This document shows, piece after piece, positions 35,442 through 44,078 of a stretch of 64,000 nucleotides of DNA. The position numbers and the translations under genes are program-made. The stretch is from assembly GCA_905182515.1 (NCBI GenBank), contig CAJJBW010000008.1, positions 62,001 to 126,000 on the forward strand, read 5' to 3'. Position 1 is the first letter of the stretch; each line of letters starts with the position of its first letter. The notes below the pieces were generated by a model, which saw only the letters and a program-made list of their open reading frames with translations, was not told where the DNA came from and did no database searches. The stretch is from an uncultured Candidatus Poseidoniales archaeon (lineage in GTDB: Archaea > Thermoplasmatota > Poseidoniia > Poseidoniales > Thalassarchaeaceae).

Positions 35442-36779
35442 ATGGTAAAGAACTCCCGCTCTCCAATGGGTATTCTTTTCCTAGTTGTTTTCGTAGATAT
35501 GATAGGTTTCACAATAGTTATTCCTTTTTTGACTTATTTTGTTCAAGACCTGGCAGCATCTGATGGTATTATTAATACTGGAAAAAGAGATTTATGGGTA
35601 GGAATAATAATTTCGATTTACTCGTTTGCCCAATTTTTATTCACTCCGATATTGGGTTCATTAAGTGATAGGATAGGGAGAAGGCCGATTCTATTATTTG
35701 GCTTGGTTATGAATACTATTTTTTTCACAGTATTTGGGCTATCTAGTACTTTGGCAATGGCATTCATAGCGCGATTCCTTGCCGGGGCAGGGAATGGGAA
35801 TATAGCAGTAGCAAGGGCGTATATTGGCGATATCAGTGATCCTTCTATGGTTGCTAAGAGAATGGGTGCATTAGGGGCAGCCTTTGGTCTAGGCTTCATG
35901 ATTGGCCCATTTGTTGGTGGGTTATTGTCAAATCCTGCATCCGGCATAGGGGGCCCATTTGAAACTGAGTTTTGGGTCAAGTATCCTTATCTTTTACCTT
36001 GTTTAATTTCAAGTTTGTTGTCTTCAATATCACTTATATTGGCGATAACTAAATTACCTGAAAGCCTTCCAAAAGAGAATAGAAATACAAATGCAAATTC
36101 TTTATTAAATAGCCTTAGAGGTACCTTTACTAATATCGCCAAAGTTGTTAAAATTCCTGTGATATCCACTCTAATATTTACAAATTTCTTATTTTTAATG
36201 GGTTTTAGTATGATGCATGGGACATTTATTCTATTTACTGCTATGAGTCCTGAAGCAGGTGGTTTAGGATTTGATACAATGCAAAACGGTTGGGTATTTG
36301 CATTCATAGGACTAATGGGTGTAATAATACAGGGTGGCCTAATAGGTAAACTCACAGATAGGTTTGAAATGAATAAATTGATGATTTTAGGTACTATTAC
36401 TTGTGGTTTAGGCATTGCCAGTATCCCATATGTCCCTAGTGAAATGAGTTGGTTAATATTGCTATCTTCTGCATTTATATCAATTGGCCATGGTTTATTT
36501 TCACCTACTCAATCATCTTTGTTAACTTTTGAATCTTCAAAAAAGGGGCACGAATTAGGGGTGGTGATGGGGGCGCAAGAAGGCTATGGAGCATTAGCTA
36601 GGATATTCGGACCTCTATTAGCAGGCTACTTATGGTCATTGACGGTCGAAGGCTCAGGATTTTGGACATATCATACATGTTTTAGAGTTGCAGGTTTGGT
36701 TTTCATAGTTGCAGCATTATTACAGTTAAATTTGATTAAAAATTCAGAACTATCAAAAACAATTACCCGTGTCGAGTAA
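35442..36779 (+). CDS. MFS transporter (TetA-like)
   Basis: A 12-helix major facilitator transporter of about 445 aa. The motif A region is GSLSDRIGRRPILLFGL, the N-terminal block FVDMIGFTIVIPFLTYF and the later loop GKLTDRFEMNKLM. The form is like drug/H+ antiporters of the TetA/DHA1 group; substrate unknown. ATG 35442 is preferred over the track TTG 35421. No Shine-Dalgarno site is clear. Its last bases overlap the possible GTG start of the next gene. Confidence 0.85.
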   Translation: MVKNSRSPMGILFLVVFVDMIGFTIVIPFLTYFVQDLAASDGIINTGKRDLWVGIIISIYSFAQFLFTPILGSLSDRIGRRPILLFGLVMNTIFFTVFGLSSTLAMAFIARFLAGAGNGNIAVARAYIGDISDPSMVAKRMGALGAAFGLGFMIGPFVGGLLSNPASGIGGPFETEFWVKYPYLLPCLISSLLSSISLILAITKLPESLPKENRNTNANSLLNSLRGTFTNIAKVVKIPVISTLIFTNFLFLMGFSMMHGTFILFTAMSPEAGGLGFDTMQNGWVFAFIGLMGVIIQGGLIGKLTDRFEMNKLMILGTITCGLGIASIPYVPSEMSWLILLSSAFISIGHGLFSPTQSSLLTFESSKKGHELGVVMGAQEGYGALARIFGPLLAGYLWSLTVEGSGFWTYHTCFRVAGLVFIVAALLQLNLIKNSELSKTITRVE

Positions 36780-36783
36780 TGGT

Positions 36784-37575
36784 ATGTCAATACCAGCAGT
36801 TGTTGCACATGGAGGGGCAGGTCCCGGGCCAGAAAGGACTGAAAATGTAGAAATGGCGGTAAAAAATGCTGCCAAGATACTAGAATCGGGTGGTTCAGCG
36901 ATAGAGGCCGCAGTTAGTGCATGTATTATTTTAGAAAATGATCCGGTCTTTAATGCCGGAACTGGAGGAGTTTTTAGGACAGATGGATCTGTACTTCTGG
37001 ACGCATCTATTCAAACATGTGATGGCAGTATTGGATTTGTTATAGCAATTAAAAATACTCCCAATCCCATAGAAGTCGCTGCCGCCCTTTTGAATGAGGA
37101 TATCAATGGACTTACTGGCGAAGGAGCTAGAGTTTGGGCTGATGAAAGAGGTTTTATCAATTCCAAAGTTCAAGGAGGATTGCCTAGTGAAGGCATTGGA
37201 GACACAGTAGGGGTAATAGCCAGGGATAAAAATGGCTTATTTGCCTGCGCGACAAGCACAGGAGGTTGTTCATACAGGCCACCGGGAAGGGTCGGAGATG
37301 TCCCTCTGCCTGGCTCTGGATTCTGGACACAAACCGGACTTTCAGTAGCAGCAACAGGTAATGGTGAGGAAATAACTAAGAAATTACTAAGTTATAGAGT
37401 ATTAGAAAAAATTAGAATTTCTAAATGTACATTATCCGAGGGGATGGCATGGGGGTTGGAAAAATTTATTGACGACTCTATTTCAGTGGGCTTAATCGCT
37501 CTTGGAGATGAAGGAAAGGGCGTTGGAGTCTCAAATACCGATATGCCCTGGTCCGCTTGGTTAGGGGATATATAG
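36784..37575 (+). CDS. iaaA: Isoaspartyl peptidase / L-asparaginase (Ntn hydrolase)
   Basis: Plant-type asparaginase family, which cleaves itself before a Thr that becomes the N-terminal nucleophile. AHGGAGPGPERTE opens the protein; ESGGSAIEAAVSACIILENDPVFNAGTG is the family block; the cleavage site is IGDTVGV, with Thr as nucleophile; ATSTGGCSYRPPGRVGDVPLPGSG binds substrate. About 263 aa, on the short side. It repairs or degrades isoaspartyl peptides. ATG 36784 is chosen; the track GTG 36769 overlaps the MFS gene. Confidence 0.88.
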   Translation: MSIPAVVAHGGAGPGPERTENVEMAVKNAAKILESGGSAIEAAVSACIILENDPVFNAGTGGVFRTDGSVLLDASIQTCDGSIGFVIAIKNTPNPIEVAAALLNEDINGLTGEGARVWADERGFINSKVQGGLPSEGIGDTVGVIARDKNGLFACATSTGGCSYRPPGRVGDVPLPGSGFWTQTGLSVAATGNGEEITKKLLSYRVLEKIRISKCTLSEGMAWGLEKFIDDSISVGLIALGDEGKGVGVSNTDMPWSAWLGDI

Positions 37576-37635
37576 GACATTAAATAGGGATGCGCTTAAG
37601 GACAACTCTTCAGTCGCGGCATCAGAGATGATATC

Positions 37636-37905
37636 ATGTCAGACCTTGAGATACGTATTCAACAGATTGCTTCAGTCCTAGGACAGTTAGATGATACCCA
37701 AGTACCTCGTAATATCAGGTCTTCAGCAAAAGATGTAGTTGACAAGTGGCTTTTGAACAAGAATAAAGATATGGATATCCGTTTAGGGATGACTGCATCA
37801 ACATTAGATGATATTTTCAATGATCCAAATCTTCCAGGTCACTATGGGCCATTATGTCTCCAAATACAAACCGCATTGGAAACACTTCTTACTGAAGTAC
37901 GGTAA
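37636..37905 (+). CDS. UPF0147 family protein
   Basis: A small (89 aa) all-helical archaeal protein of unknown function. Conserved blocks are LDDTQVPRNIRSSAKDVV and FNDPNLPGHYGPLCLQIQ. GAGATGA lies about 6 bases upstream of the ATG. Genes of this family are found across archaea. It stands alone, 65 bases before the aminotransferase gene. Confidence 0.88.
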   Translation: MSDLEIRIQQIASVLGQLDDTQVPRNIRSSAKDVVDKWLLNKNKDMDIRLGMTASTLDDIFNDPNLPGHYGPLCLQIQTALETLLTEVR

Positions 37906-37970
37906 TTTCAATTAGGTAAGTAACATAATTAATATGCATCACATACAAGTCCATACCAAGGGGCTTAACT

Positions 37971-39101
37971 ATGGGAGAAAATGATATCGAATGGATTAAT
38001 CTTTCATATGCTAACATTGCCACAACTTCTCCAGGGGCATATAAGGAAAATCTAGAATGGTCAAACTCCTTAGCATCTTCTGGAGCTGCAAAATTTGATG
38101 GAGAATCAGAAAAAAATGCTATGATTCCACTAAGAAAATCAGCCTCAAATCTACTAAATTGTGATATGAAAGATATTTGTGTCGGCTCTAGCGCTACTGA
38201 ATTACTATGTTCTTTAGCATGGGCCATCGCGCCAAGGAAAGGAAGTAATATTGTTTCTACTAAGGCATCCTTTCCATCGACTGTATATCCTTGGACCAGG
38301 GTTTCTATGGAATTCGGTTCAGACATAAGATTAGCTAATCATGACGATGATAATTATACTCAACCTGAAGATATATTAAATTTAATAGATTCTGATACTG
38401 CAGTTGTTACAATTTCTCATGTAGAGTACGTTAATGGCCAGCGTTATGATTTGAATTTATTTTCCAATGCAGCCCATGAAGTAGGGGCTCTTCTGATAGT
38501 AGATGCCACTCAGTCCATGGGGGTGTTTCCTTTAGATGTCCAGAATATGAATATCGATGCACTTGTGTCTTCTGGATATAAATGGCTCAGAGGAAGCTTC
38601 GGAGCAGCAGTCGGATATATCTCCCCTCATCTACAATCTTCTCTTATACCTGGTCTATTGGGCTTTCGTAGTCATAATGATATTTGGGATATGCAAGCCG
38701 AACGTCTAGAATTGCCTGATGATGCCAGCCGCTTTGAATTCTCAACTATTCATTTTGGATCCGCTTTGGGTTTATCTAAATCTATCGACGAAATATGCTA
38801 TTTTGGTATTGAAAAGGTTTGGCAGCATAGTCTAAAATTGACTGAAATGATTATTTCTGAGTGTGATGACCTAAATCTATCAATAGCATCTCCTAGGGGG
38901 GAATCCGAAAGGAGCGCAATAATAAGCATTAGAATACCATCTAAGTTTAATGCCGGAAATGTAGTTAGAATACTTCAGGAAGACTATGGAGTATTGGTAA
39001 CTTCCCGCTCAGGATTCATACGAGTCTCACCTCATATGGATAACACAATAGATCAGATATCATTCCTTATGACTTCACTAAAGACTATTTTAGATTTATG
39101 A
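37971..39101 (+). CDS. Aminotransferase class V family PLP enzyme
   Basis: A 376-aa PLP enzyme of the cysteine desulfurase/isopenicillin-N epimerase fold. VGSSATELLCSLAWA holds the phosphate/PLP-ring region, LIVDATQSMGVFPLDV contains the Asp that pairs with the pyridine nitrogen, and the PLP Lys is in SSGYKWLRGSFG. The active-site Cys loop of true cysteine desulfurases is not clear, so it may instead be an epimerase or lyase; the substrate is unknown. It ends convergently, overlapping the LysE gene by 6 bases. Confidence 0.8.
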   Translation: MGENDIEWINLSYANIATTSPGAYKENLEWSNSLASSGAAKFDGESEKNAMIPLRKSASNLLNCDMKDICVGSSATELLCSLAWAIAPRKGSNIVSTKASFPSTVYPWTRVSMEFGSDIRLANHDDDNYTQPEDILNLIDSDTAVVTISHVEYVNGQRYDLNLFSNAAHEVGALLIVDATQSMGVFPLDVQNMNIDALVSSGYKWLRGSFGAAVGYISPHLQSSLIPGLLGFRSHNDIWDMQAERLELPDDASRFEFSTIHFGSALGLSKSIDEICYFGIEKVWQHSLKLTEMIISECDDLNLSIASPRGESERSAIISIRIPSKFNAGNVVRILQEDYGVLVTSRSGFIRVSPHMDNTIDQISFLMTSLKTILDL

Positions 39102-39713
39102 TAGATAAGGAGAAATTATAAATCCACTCACGATAAACATTATTGCAGCAATAATGAGATCTATAATTTTCCAAGATTTTGGATTATTCAGTATCGGCGA
39201 CATAAACTTGGCCCCATACCCTAAAGAGAAGAAGAACACAAAAGAAGCCGATGCAGCCCCTATTCCAAATATCATTTGTTCATCTCCTGAATACCTACTC
39301 GATGCCCCTCCTATCAATAACAAAGTATCGACATACACATGTGGATTGAGGTATGTAAACGCTAATCCTGCAATTATAGTTACCTTTAAACTTTTAGAAT
39401 CGCCTTCATTGACTTCCATTCCAATTGGATCTAGTGCCGATTTAACTCTCATAATTCCATACGTAAATAAAAATAATGATGCCATTATGGAAATCCAAAT
39501 CTTTATTTCTTCTATTTCAGATATGAATGCGCCTACTCCTAAAACACCTGCGCCAATTAAGAATGCGTCAGAAACAGCACAAACTAAGCAAGAGATAAAA
39601 ACATGCTCTTTCATCAAACCCTGTCTCAAAACAAAGACATTTTGAGGGCCTAATGCAAATATTAGTGATATACTTATTGCAAAACCTTCGAGCCAAATAG
39701 ACTCTAATGACAA
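39096..39713 (-). CDS. LysE/ArgO-family amino acid exporter
   Basis: A small six-helix membrane protein, ~205 aa. The signature is IFALGPQNVFVLRQGL near the N-terminus; SDAFLIGAGVLGVGAF follows. The family exports lysine or arginine. The track start (TTG 39734) overlaps the eL40 gene by 20 bases. TTG 39713, directly after the eL40 stop and preceded by AAGGT, is a better start (MSLESIWLEG). Co-transcribed with eL40. Confidence 0.85.
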   Translation of the reverse strand: MSLESIWLEGFAISISLIFALGPQNVFVLRQGLMKEHVFISCLVCAVSDAFLIGAGVLGVGAFISEIEEIKIWISIMASLFLFTYGIMRVKSALDPIGMEVNEGDSKSLKVTIIAGLAFTYLNPHVYVDTLLLIGGASSRYSGDEQMIFGIGAASASFVFFFSLGYGAKFMSPILNNPKSWKIIDLIIAAIMFIVSGFIISPYLS

Positions 39714-39714
39714 A

Positions 39715-39870
39715 TCACGTAGACCTTCTTTCAATTGCCTTTGGCCTTAGCTTGTTGTATGAGCATTTTCTACAACATCGAGGCTTAGATCCCCTATGGG
39801 TTGCTGAACAATTCATGCAAACCCACTTCTTCAGTAGTCTTTCCTCTGCCACTGGGTGTCTTGTAGCCAT
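39715..39870 (-). CDS. rpl40e: Large-subunit ribosomal protein eL40
   Basis: Not in the ORF track because it is only 51 aa. I read it from the minus strand: EERLLKKWVCMNCSATHRG, then CCRKCSYNKLRPKAIERR. The zinc ribbon is C-x2-C ... C-x2-C, and the basic LRPKA end is diagnostic of archaeal/eukaryotic eL40. The plus-strand ORF 39707-39928 is only its shadow. It lies between the phosphate transporter gene (54 bases upstream) and the LysE gene (1 base downstream). Confidence 0.93.
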   Translation of the reverse strand: MATRHPVAEERLLKKWVCMNCSATHRGSKPRCCRKCSYNKLRPKAIERRST

Positions 39871-39924
39871 ATGCTTAACGGGGATGCAATCCCTTCATAA
39901 TCGCTTCCCACAAATTTTACTTAT

Positions 39925-42060
39925 TTAATTGTAGACAATAGGTAAGAAAGCATTAGCCGCATCTTCACAAGCATTAGCCACATCGTCTAATCTTTGCAGT
40001 ACTCTGTACATGTGGACAGCTGCCAATGGGTCATCACTTCCTTCACTAAAAACATAGCCTGCAGCCTTACTTTCTACTAAATCAGTCTCATGTTCCGAAA
40101 CATTAACTTTGTGAATTAAATCACGTAATTTATCTATATCTGTTTTAGTGTGGCCAGAAAGGGTCAAATTTCTTAGTTGGAGGACAGTATCTTCATAAAT
40201 GGATACCGTCCTTTTAACTGATTCAGCCATTTCCATTACCATTTCTCTGGCTTGTTTATTATCATATAATTCTCTAAAGGATAATTGCTCTGCCACATTC
40301 TGTGCATAGTCAGCAATCCTATCTTGACGACCTAACATGTAAATGAATTCATCACTATTTATTAATAACTTCCATTTGCTTTCTCCAATCTTGTTACGTA
40401 GCACATTCTTTAATTCATCTGCCCTTAATTCGGATTCAATTGTTGCTTTTATTTCTTTAGAGGGGTCTTCGCCCCTTGTCGCCTTTCCTACTGCAGTTAG
40501 CATGTGCTCTACTGTTTCTTCTACTATCACAGCATGAGAGTGGAATAATTCGAAAATAGTTGGCATAGAACCTCCATCTCCTCCCGCATCTGCTAGTGCA
40601 TCTTCTACGTGAATTTCATCATCTTTAGTTTTCCACATTACATATCCTACAAGCAGGAAAGAAATAGGTAATACTACGATTAACTTTAGCGGATCTGAAC
40701 CCATTGCCATATATATAGTCACTGAACCAAAAGCCGCAGCAGGTAAACTGGCAACCCATGATGCAAAAATCTTTCCAAATACTCTAAAATTCACGTTTTT
40801 TGCACCCCCTGCTAAACCAACTCCTACTACTGAACCAACAAGTGTATGCGTGGTAGAAACTGGAACTGCAAGGAATGGCATGGAGAATATTAGAATTGTT
40901 GTTGCGGCACCAAATTCTGCTGCAAAACCTCTAGTCGGAGTTATCTCAGTAATTTTGGTACCTATAGTTTCCATCACTCTCCACCCCCATGTCATTACAC
41001 CTACTGCAATACCTGCCGATCCAAGAAGAACGAGCCATAATGGAACATCAACCTTTGAAGATAACTCCCCTCCACTAGAAAGAATATCGTATACTGCAGC
41101 CATTGGCCCTATTGCGTTAGATCGATCATTAGCACCATGTGCAAACGCAACATATGCTGCAGTAATTATCTGCAACCATACGAATATTTTTTCCACACCT
41201 TGAAATCCGTCTCCTTTGGATCTAAATTCATATTTTCTCAATACAAACCACAGTATCGATGAGGCAATCAGCCCAATTAAGGCAGATACAAGTAGTGAAT
41301 TAATTGGAAACCAAGCATTTTCCGCAATCGGATTAAACACTCCATTTTCTTTTACTGGTAACCAATCATATTTGTTTTCAATCCATCCATTTGATTCAGC
41401 TTTGGCTATAAATCCCTTCAAAGCCTTAAATTGTAGTGCTAGTCCTAATGTAAAAAATGTCGGGAATGCTAATATTGGAGCTAACCATCTTGATCTTGCT
41501 ATTGGATCTACTGACTCTAAAATTAGTATTCTTACTATGAAAAATGTCAGGAATGCTAGGATTCCTCCTATCAATGGACTTGCAACCCATGACAACACAA
41601 CCTTACGAATAACATTCCAATCTATCAGTGAAGCACTATGCTGAACCTCGAGGACCAATCCTATGCCAACAATTCCTCCTATTATTGAATGAGTTGTGGA
41701 CACGGGTAATCCAAATCTAGTAGCTATTGTTAACCAAATTGCTGCAGCCATCATGGCAGAAATAAATCCATACATTAAATCATTTGCAAAATCATCTGTT
41801 ACAGTTTCAAAATCAACGGTCAGTATCCCTTTACGGACAGTGTCAGTAACTGCATCTCCTGCAAAAAAAGCACCAAAAAATTCGAATACAGCCGCTATAA
41901 CTACTGCCTGTTTCAAAGTCAATGCCCGAGACCCTACTGAAGTTCCCATTGCATTTGCGACATCATTGGCTCCGATATTCCATGCCATGTATGCACATAC
42001 AGCGATAGAAAGTATCAACACGACAGTCATAATGGGTTCCATATTTAATGCAGGATACAT
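39925..42060 (-). CDS. pit: PiT phosphate transporter fused to a PhoU-like (DUF47) domain
   Basis: A 711-aa protein. Residues 1-~495 are a PiT-family inorganic phosphate transporter: the two repeated signatures are AWNIGANDVANAMGTSVGS and AFAHGANDRSNAIGPMAAV, and both halves have VSTTHS/T. Residues ~505-711 are a DUF47/PhoU-like four-helix domain (HSHAVIVEETVEHMLTAVG ... MYRVLQRLDDVANACEDAA). The two are usually separate neighbouring genes. The fused domain likely gates transport. No Shine-Dalgarno site precedes ATG 42060, but a TATA-like ATTCTATATT is centred 25 bases upstream, fitting a leaderless mRNA; ATG 42042 is an alternative. Divergent from the AbrB-PhoU regulator gene. Confidence 0.92.
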   Translation of the reverse strand: MYPALNMEPIMTVVLILSIAVCAYMAWNIGANDVANAMGTSVGSRALTLKQAVVIAAVFEFFGAFFAGDAVTDTVRKGILTVDFETVTDDFANDLMYGFISAMMAAAIWLTIATRFGLPVSTTHSIIGGIVGIGLVLEVQHSASLIDWNVIRKVVLSWVASPLIGGILAFLTFFIVRILILESVDPIARSRWLAPILAFPTFFTLGLALQFKALKGFIAKAESNGWIENKYDWLPVKENGVFNPIAENAWFPINSLLVSALIGLIASSILWFVLRKYEFRSKGDGFQGVEKIFVWLQIITAAYVAFAHGANDRSNAIGPMAAVYDILSSGGELSSKVDVPLWLVLLGSAGIAVGVMTWGWRVMETIGTKITEITPTRGFAAEFGAATTILIFSMPFLAVPVSTTHTLVGSVVGVGLAGGAKNVNFRVFGKIFASWVASLPAAAFGSVTIYMAMGSDPLKLIVVLPISFLLVGYVMWKTKDDEIHVEDALADAGGDGGSMPTIFELFHSHAVIVEETVEHMLTAVGKATRGEDPSKEIKATIESELRADELKNVLRNKIGESKWKLLINSDEFIYMLGRQDRIADYAQNVAEQLSFRELYDNKQAREMVMEMAESVKRTVSIYEDTVLQLRNLTLSGHTKTDIDKLRDLIHKVNVSEHETDLVESKAAGYVFSEGSDDPLAAVHMYRVLQRLDDVANACEDAANAFLPIVYN

Positions 42061-42087
42061 ATTTAGTTTATCAATTTTGTAATATAG

Positions 42088-42101
42088 AATCTATATAGAT
42101 T
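42088..42101. promoter_or_regulatory. Palindrome AATCTATATAGATT, candidate phosphate operator
   Basis: A perfect 14-base palindrome in the 105-base gap between the phosphate transporter and its divergent AbrB-PhoU regulator. It lies next to and slightly overlaps the TATA-like element (42081-42090) of the transporter gene. The position fits an operator for the neighbouring regulator; this is inference. Confidence 0.55.
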
Positions 42102-42134
42102 TTTTAAAAACGTAATACTGCAGATTATATATAA

Positions 42135-42143
42135 GTATATATG
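42135..42143 (+). promoter_or_regulatory. TATA box of the PhoU-type regulator gene
   Basis: GTATATATG is centred about 27 bases before ATG 42166 with no Shine-Dalgarno site between, as expected for an archaeal leaderless transcript. Confidence 0.5.
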
Positions 42144-42165
42144 TCAATCACTTTTCCCAAAAAAT

Positions 42166-43227
42166 ATGGCAGATAGAGGAAAGCAAATTTCCGAAGTTAG
42201 AAAAATACAATTAACTGGTGGGTCGACATATATAGTAAGTCTTCCCAAAAAATGGATTACAGAACATGGTTTGAAACCACGGGATCAAGTACGCATTGAA
42301 TGGCGTCCTTCTGGTACTTTGAGGATCATAGCAGACACATCTCCAATAACAAGTCAAAGGGAAGTTAGTATAGATTGCAATGAAATACCTGATCATATGA
42401 TTTACGACCATTTAGTGGCTGCTTACTTGTCTGGAGCGCATAGGATAATTATTCATGATTCTAATGAATTTTCCCGCCATCAAAGAAAAATATTTCGAGA
42501 ATTTGTAAAATCAACGAGGGGAATTGAAATAATTAATGACTTAGGTCAGAAAATAGAAATGATAAGCCTACTAAGTCCCTCAGAAATGCCATTATTCTCA
42601 AGTATCAATAGAATGTATTTATTAATATCTAGTCAAATAATGGATTTCTCTGAAGTCCTCATCGGCGGTAATGTCAGTATTCTCGATGACTCTTTTGATA
42701 GAGAAAATGAAGTAGATGCTCTGCGATTACTTCTTGAGAGACAAGTTGGGCAGATTTTGGAATCTGCAAGCATAGAAGGCTCATTAGGAACGTCGAGATG
42801 GGAAGCTTCAGAATTATGTAAATTAGTCAGGACTTTAGAAAGAATGGGTGATCATAGCCATAACTTATGTGATTTAACAAGATCATACAAAGTCCCTAAA
42901 TCACTCAATATGGAATCTTTACCTGTGTCAGTAATACCAATATGGCAGGCATCTATAAAATTATTAATTTCAAATTTGAAAAAGAAGAAGATTTCAGAAA
43001 TACATAAAGCGAAATCCCAATTAATATCTGCCAAAGAAAACTTGATGCAATATGAAGAAGAATTACGAAGTAGTAAGATTAGTTTAGAAAGTGCGTTATT
43101 CTTGGATAGGATGTCTGAATCACTTAGAAGAATATGTGCATATTCGATAAATATGGCTGAAATTTTGATGAATATACAGACTCATAGAGATTCTAGAGAA
43201 GTTTATTCCTCATCAATGGTCAATTGA
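42166..43227 (+). CDS. AbrB-PhoU phosphate uptake regulator
   Basis: A 353-aa protein. Residues ~1-55 are a SpoVT/AbrB swapped-hairpin DNA-binding domain (VRKIQLTGGSTYIVSLPKKW, then GLKPRDQVRIEW); residues ~130-345 carry PhoU-like helical repeats (ELCKLVRTLERMGDHSHNLC, DRMSESLRRICAYSINMAEIL), the E-R-x-x-D/C motif of metal-binding PhoU. This domain pair is a known archaeal regulator type. It faces the PiT-DUF47 gene and probably controls it and itself through the intervening palindrome. Confidence 0.88.
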   Translation: MADRGKQISEVRKIQLTGGSTYIVSLPKKWITEHGLKPRDQVRIEWRPSGTLRIIADTSPITSQREVSIDCNEIPDHMIYDHLVAAYLSGAHRIIIHDSNEFSRHQRKIFREFVKSTRGIEIINDLGQKIEMISLLSPSEMPLFSSINRMYLLISSQIMDFSEVLIGGNVSILDDSFDRENEVDALRLLLERQVGQILESASIEGSLGTSRWEASELCKLVRTLERMGDHSHNLCDLTRSYKVPKSLNMESLPVSVIPIWQASIKLLISNLKKKKISEIHKAKSQLISAKENLMQYEEELRSSKISLESALFLDRMSESLRRICAYSINMAEILMNIQTHRDSREVYSSSMVN

Positions 43228-43343
43228 TTTTACCTAACTCTCCAAAACATAATTTTATTATTATGAGCACACACTATAATATGTAAAGATACTCAGCATG
43301 AGATACAAATTATTGTAGAAGGTTGGGTAAAGGGGGATTAAAA

Positions 43344-44078
43344 ATGTCAAAAGAAGGTATTTTAATTGCTGTAGAAGGAATGGATGGCTCTGGTAAAAGT
43401 ACCCAAGCCAAATTACTCTACCATTGGTTACGTGCAAAAGGACTCCCTGTGTATCATACTGAATGGAATTCAAGTAAGATAGTAAAACAAGCAACTGAAA
43501 TAGGGAAAAATGAAAGAAGACTATTGCCAAGAACATTCCATCTAATTCACGCTGCAGATTTTGCTGACCGTTGGGCTAAACAAATAGAACCAGTTTTAAA
43601 AATAGGTGGAATAGTAATATGTGATCGTTACAAATATACTGCTATGGCAAGAGATGGATCTAGAGGAGTCCCTCTGGAGATGATAGAAAAAACATATTCA
43701 TTTGCCAGAGAGCCCGATTTAACTATATATTTTGATGTTCCAGTTGATACAAGCTATGATAGAATAGCCAAGGGCAGAGGGGCACTAAAGCATTATGAAG
43801 CCGGAATGGATATGAACTGGTCATCAGACCCCTTTGAATCATATCGTATCTTTCAGTCAAAAGTTTCAGAAATATATGCCCAATTAGTTAAAAAAGGTAG
43901 AATAATGCGCTTAGATGCCACTGGAACTGTCCCTGAAGTCCAAAAAAGAACTAGGATTATGTTTGAAAATTATATAGATTTATCTAATATATTTGTTATT
44001 GACCATGCTGATAGATTGGCTGAAAACCTTAATCAGTCGGATATAGATTGGTTAAGTTATAAAGAAGGAGTTGAATAA
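43344..44078 (+). CDS. tmk: Thymidylate kinase
   Basis: Phosphorylates dTMP to dTDP. The P-loop is VEGMDGSGKSTQAKLL, DRYKYTAMARDGSRG is the family DR-Y motif and YFDVPVDTSYDRI follows. About 244 aa. GGGGG six bases upstream of ATG 43344 decides the start; the track start (43323) is rejected. The next gene begins immediately after its stop and is a diverged paralogue. Confidence 0.9.
   Translation: MSKEGILIAVEGMDGSGKSTQAKLLYHWLRAKGLPVYHTEWNSSKIVKQATEIGKNERRLLPRTFHLIHAADFADRWAKQIEPVLKIGGIVICDRYKYTAMARDGSRGVPLEMIEKTYSFAREPDLTIYFDVPVDTSYDRIAKGRGALKHYEAGMDMNWSSDPFESYRIFQSKVSEIYAQLVKKGRIMRLDATGTVPEVQKRTRIMFENYIDLSNIFVIDHADRLAENLNQSDIDWLSYKEGVE

Noticed and set aside
23693-37575. Two asparaginases (23693-24874 and 36784-37575) as duplicated genes
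   Set aside because: They belong to unrelated folds (asparaginase II family and Ntn hydrolase) and have different neighbours, so this is not a duplication.
37889-38326. 145-aa minus-strand ORF
   Set aside because: It is antisense to the class V aminotransferase, which has clear PLP motifs.
39707-39928. 73-aa plus-strand ORF in the track
   Set aside because: It is the antisense shadow of the eL40 gene and LysE start; the minus-strand reading has a clear zinc ribbon.
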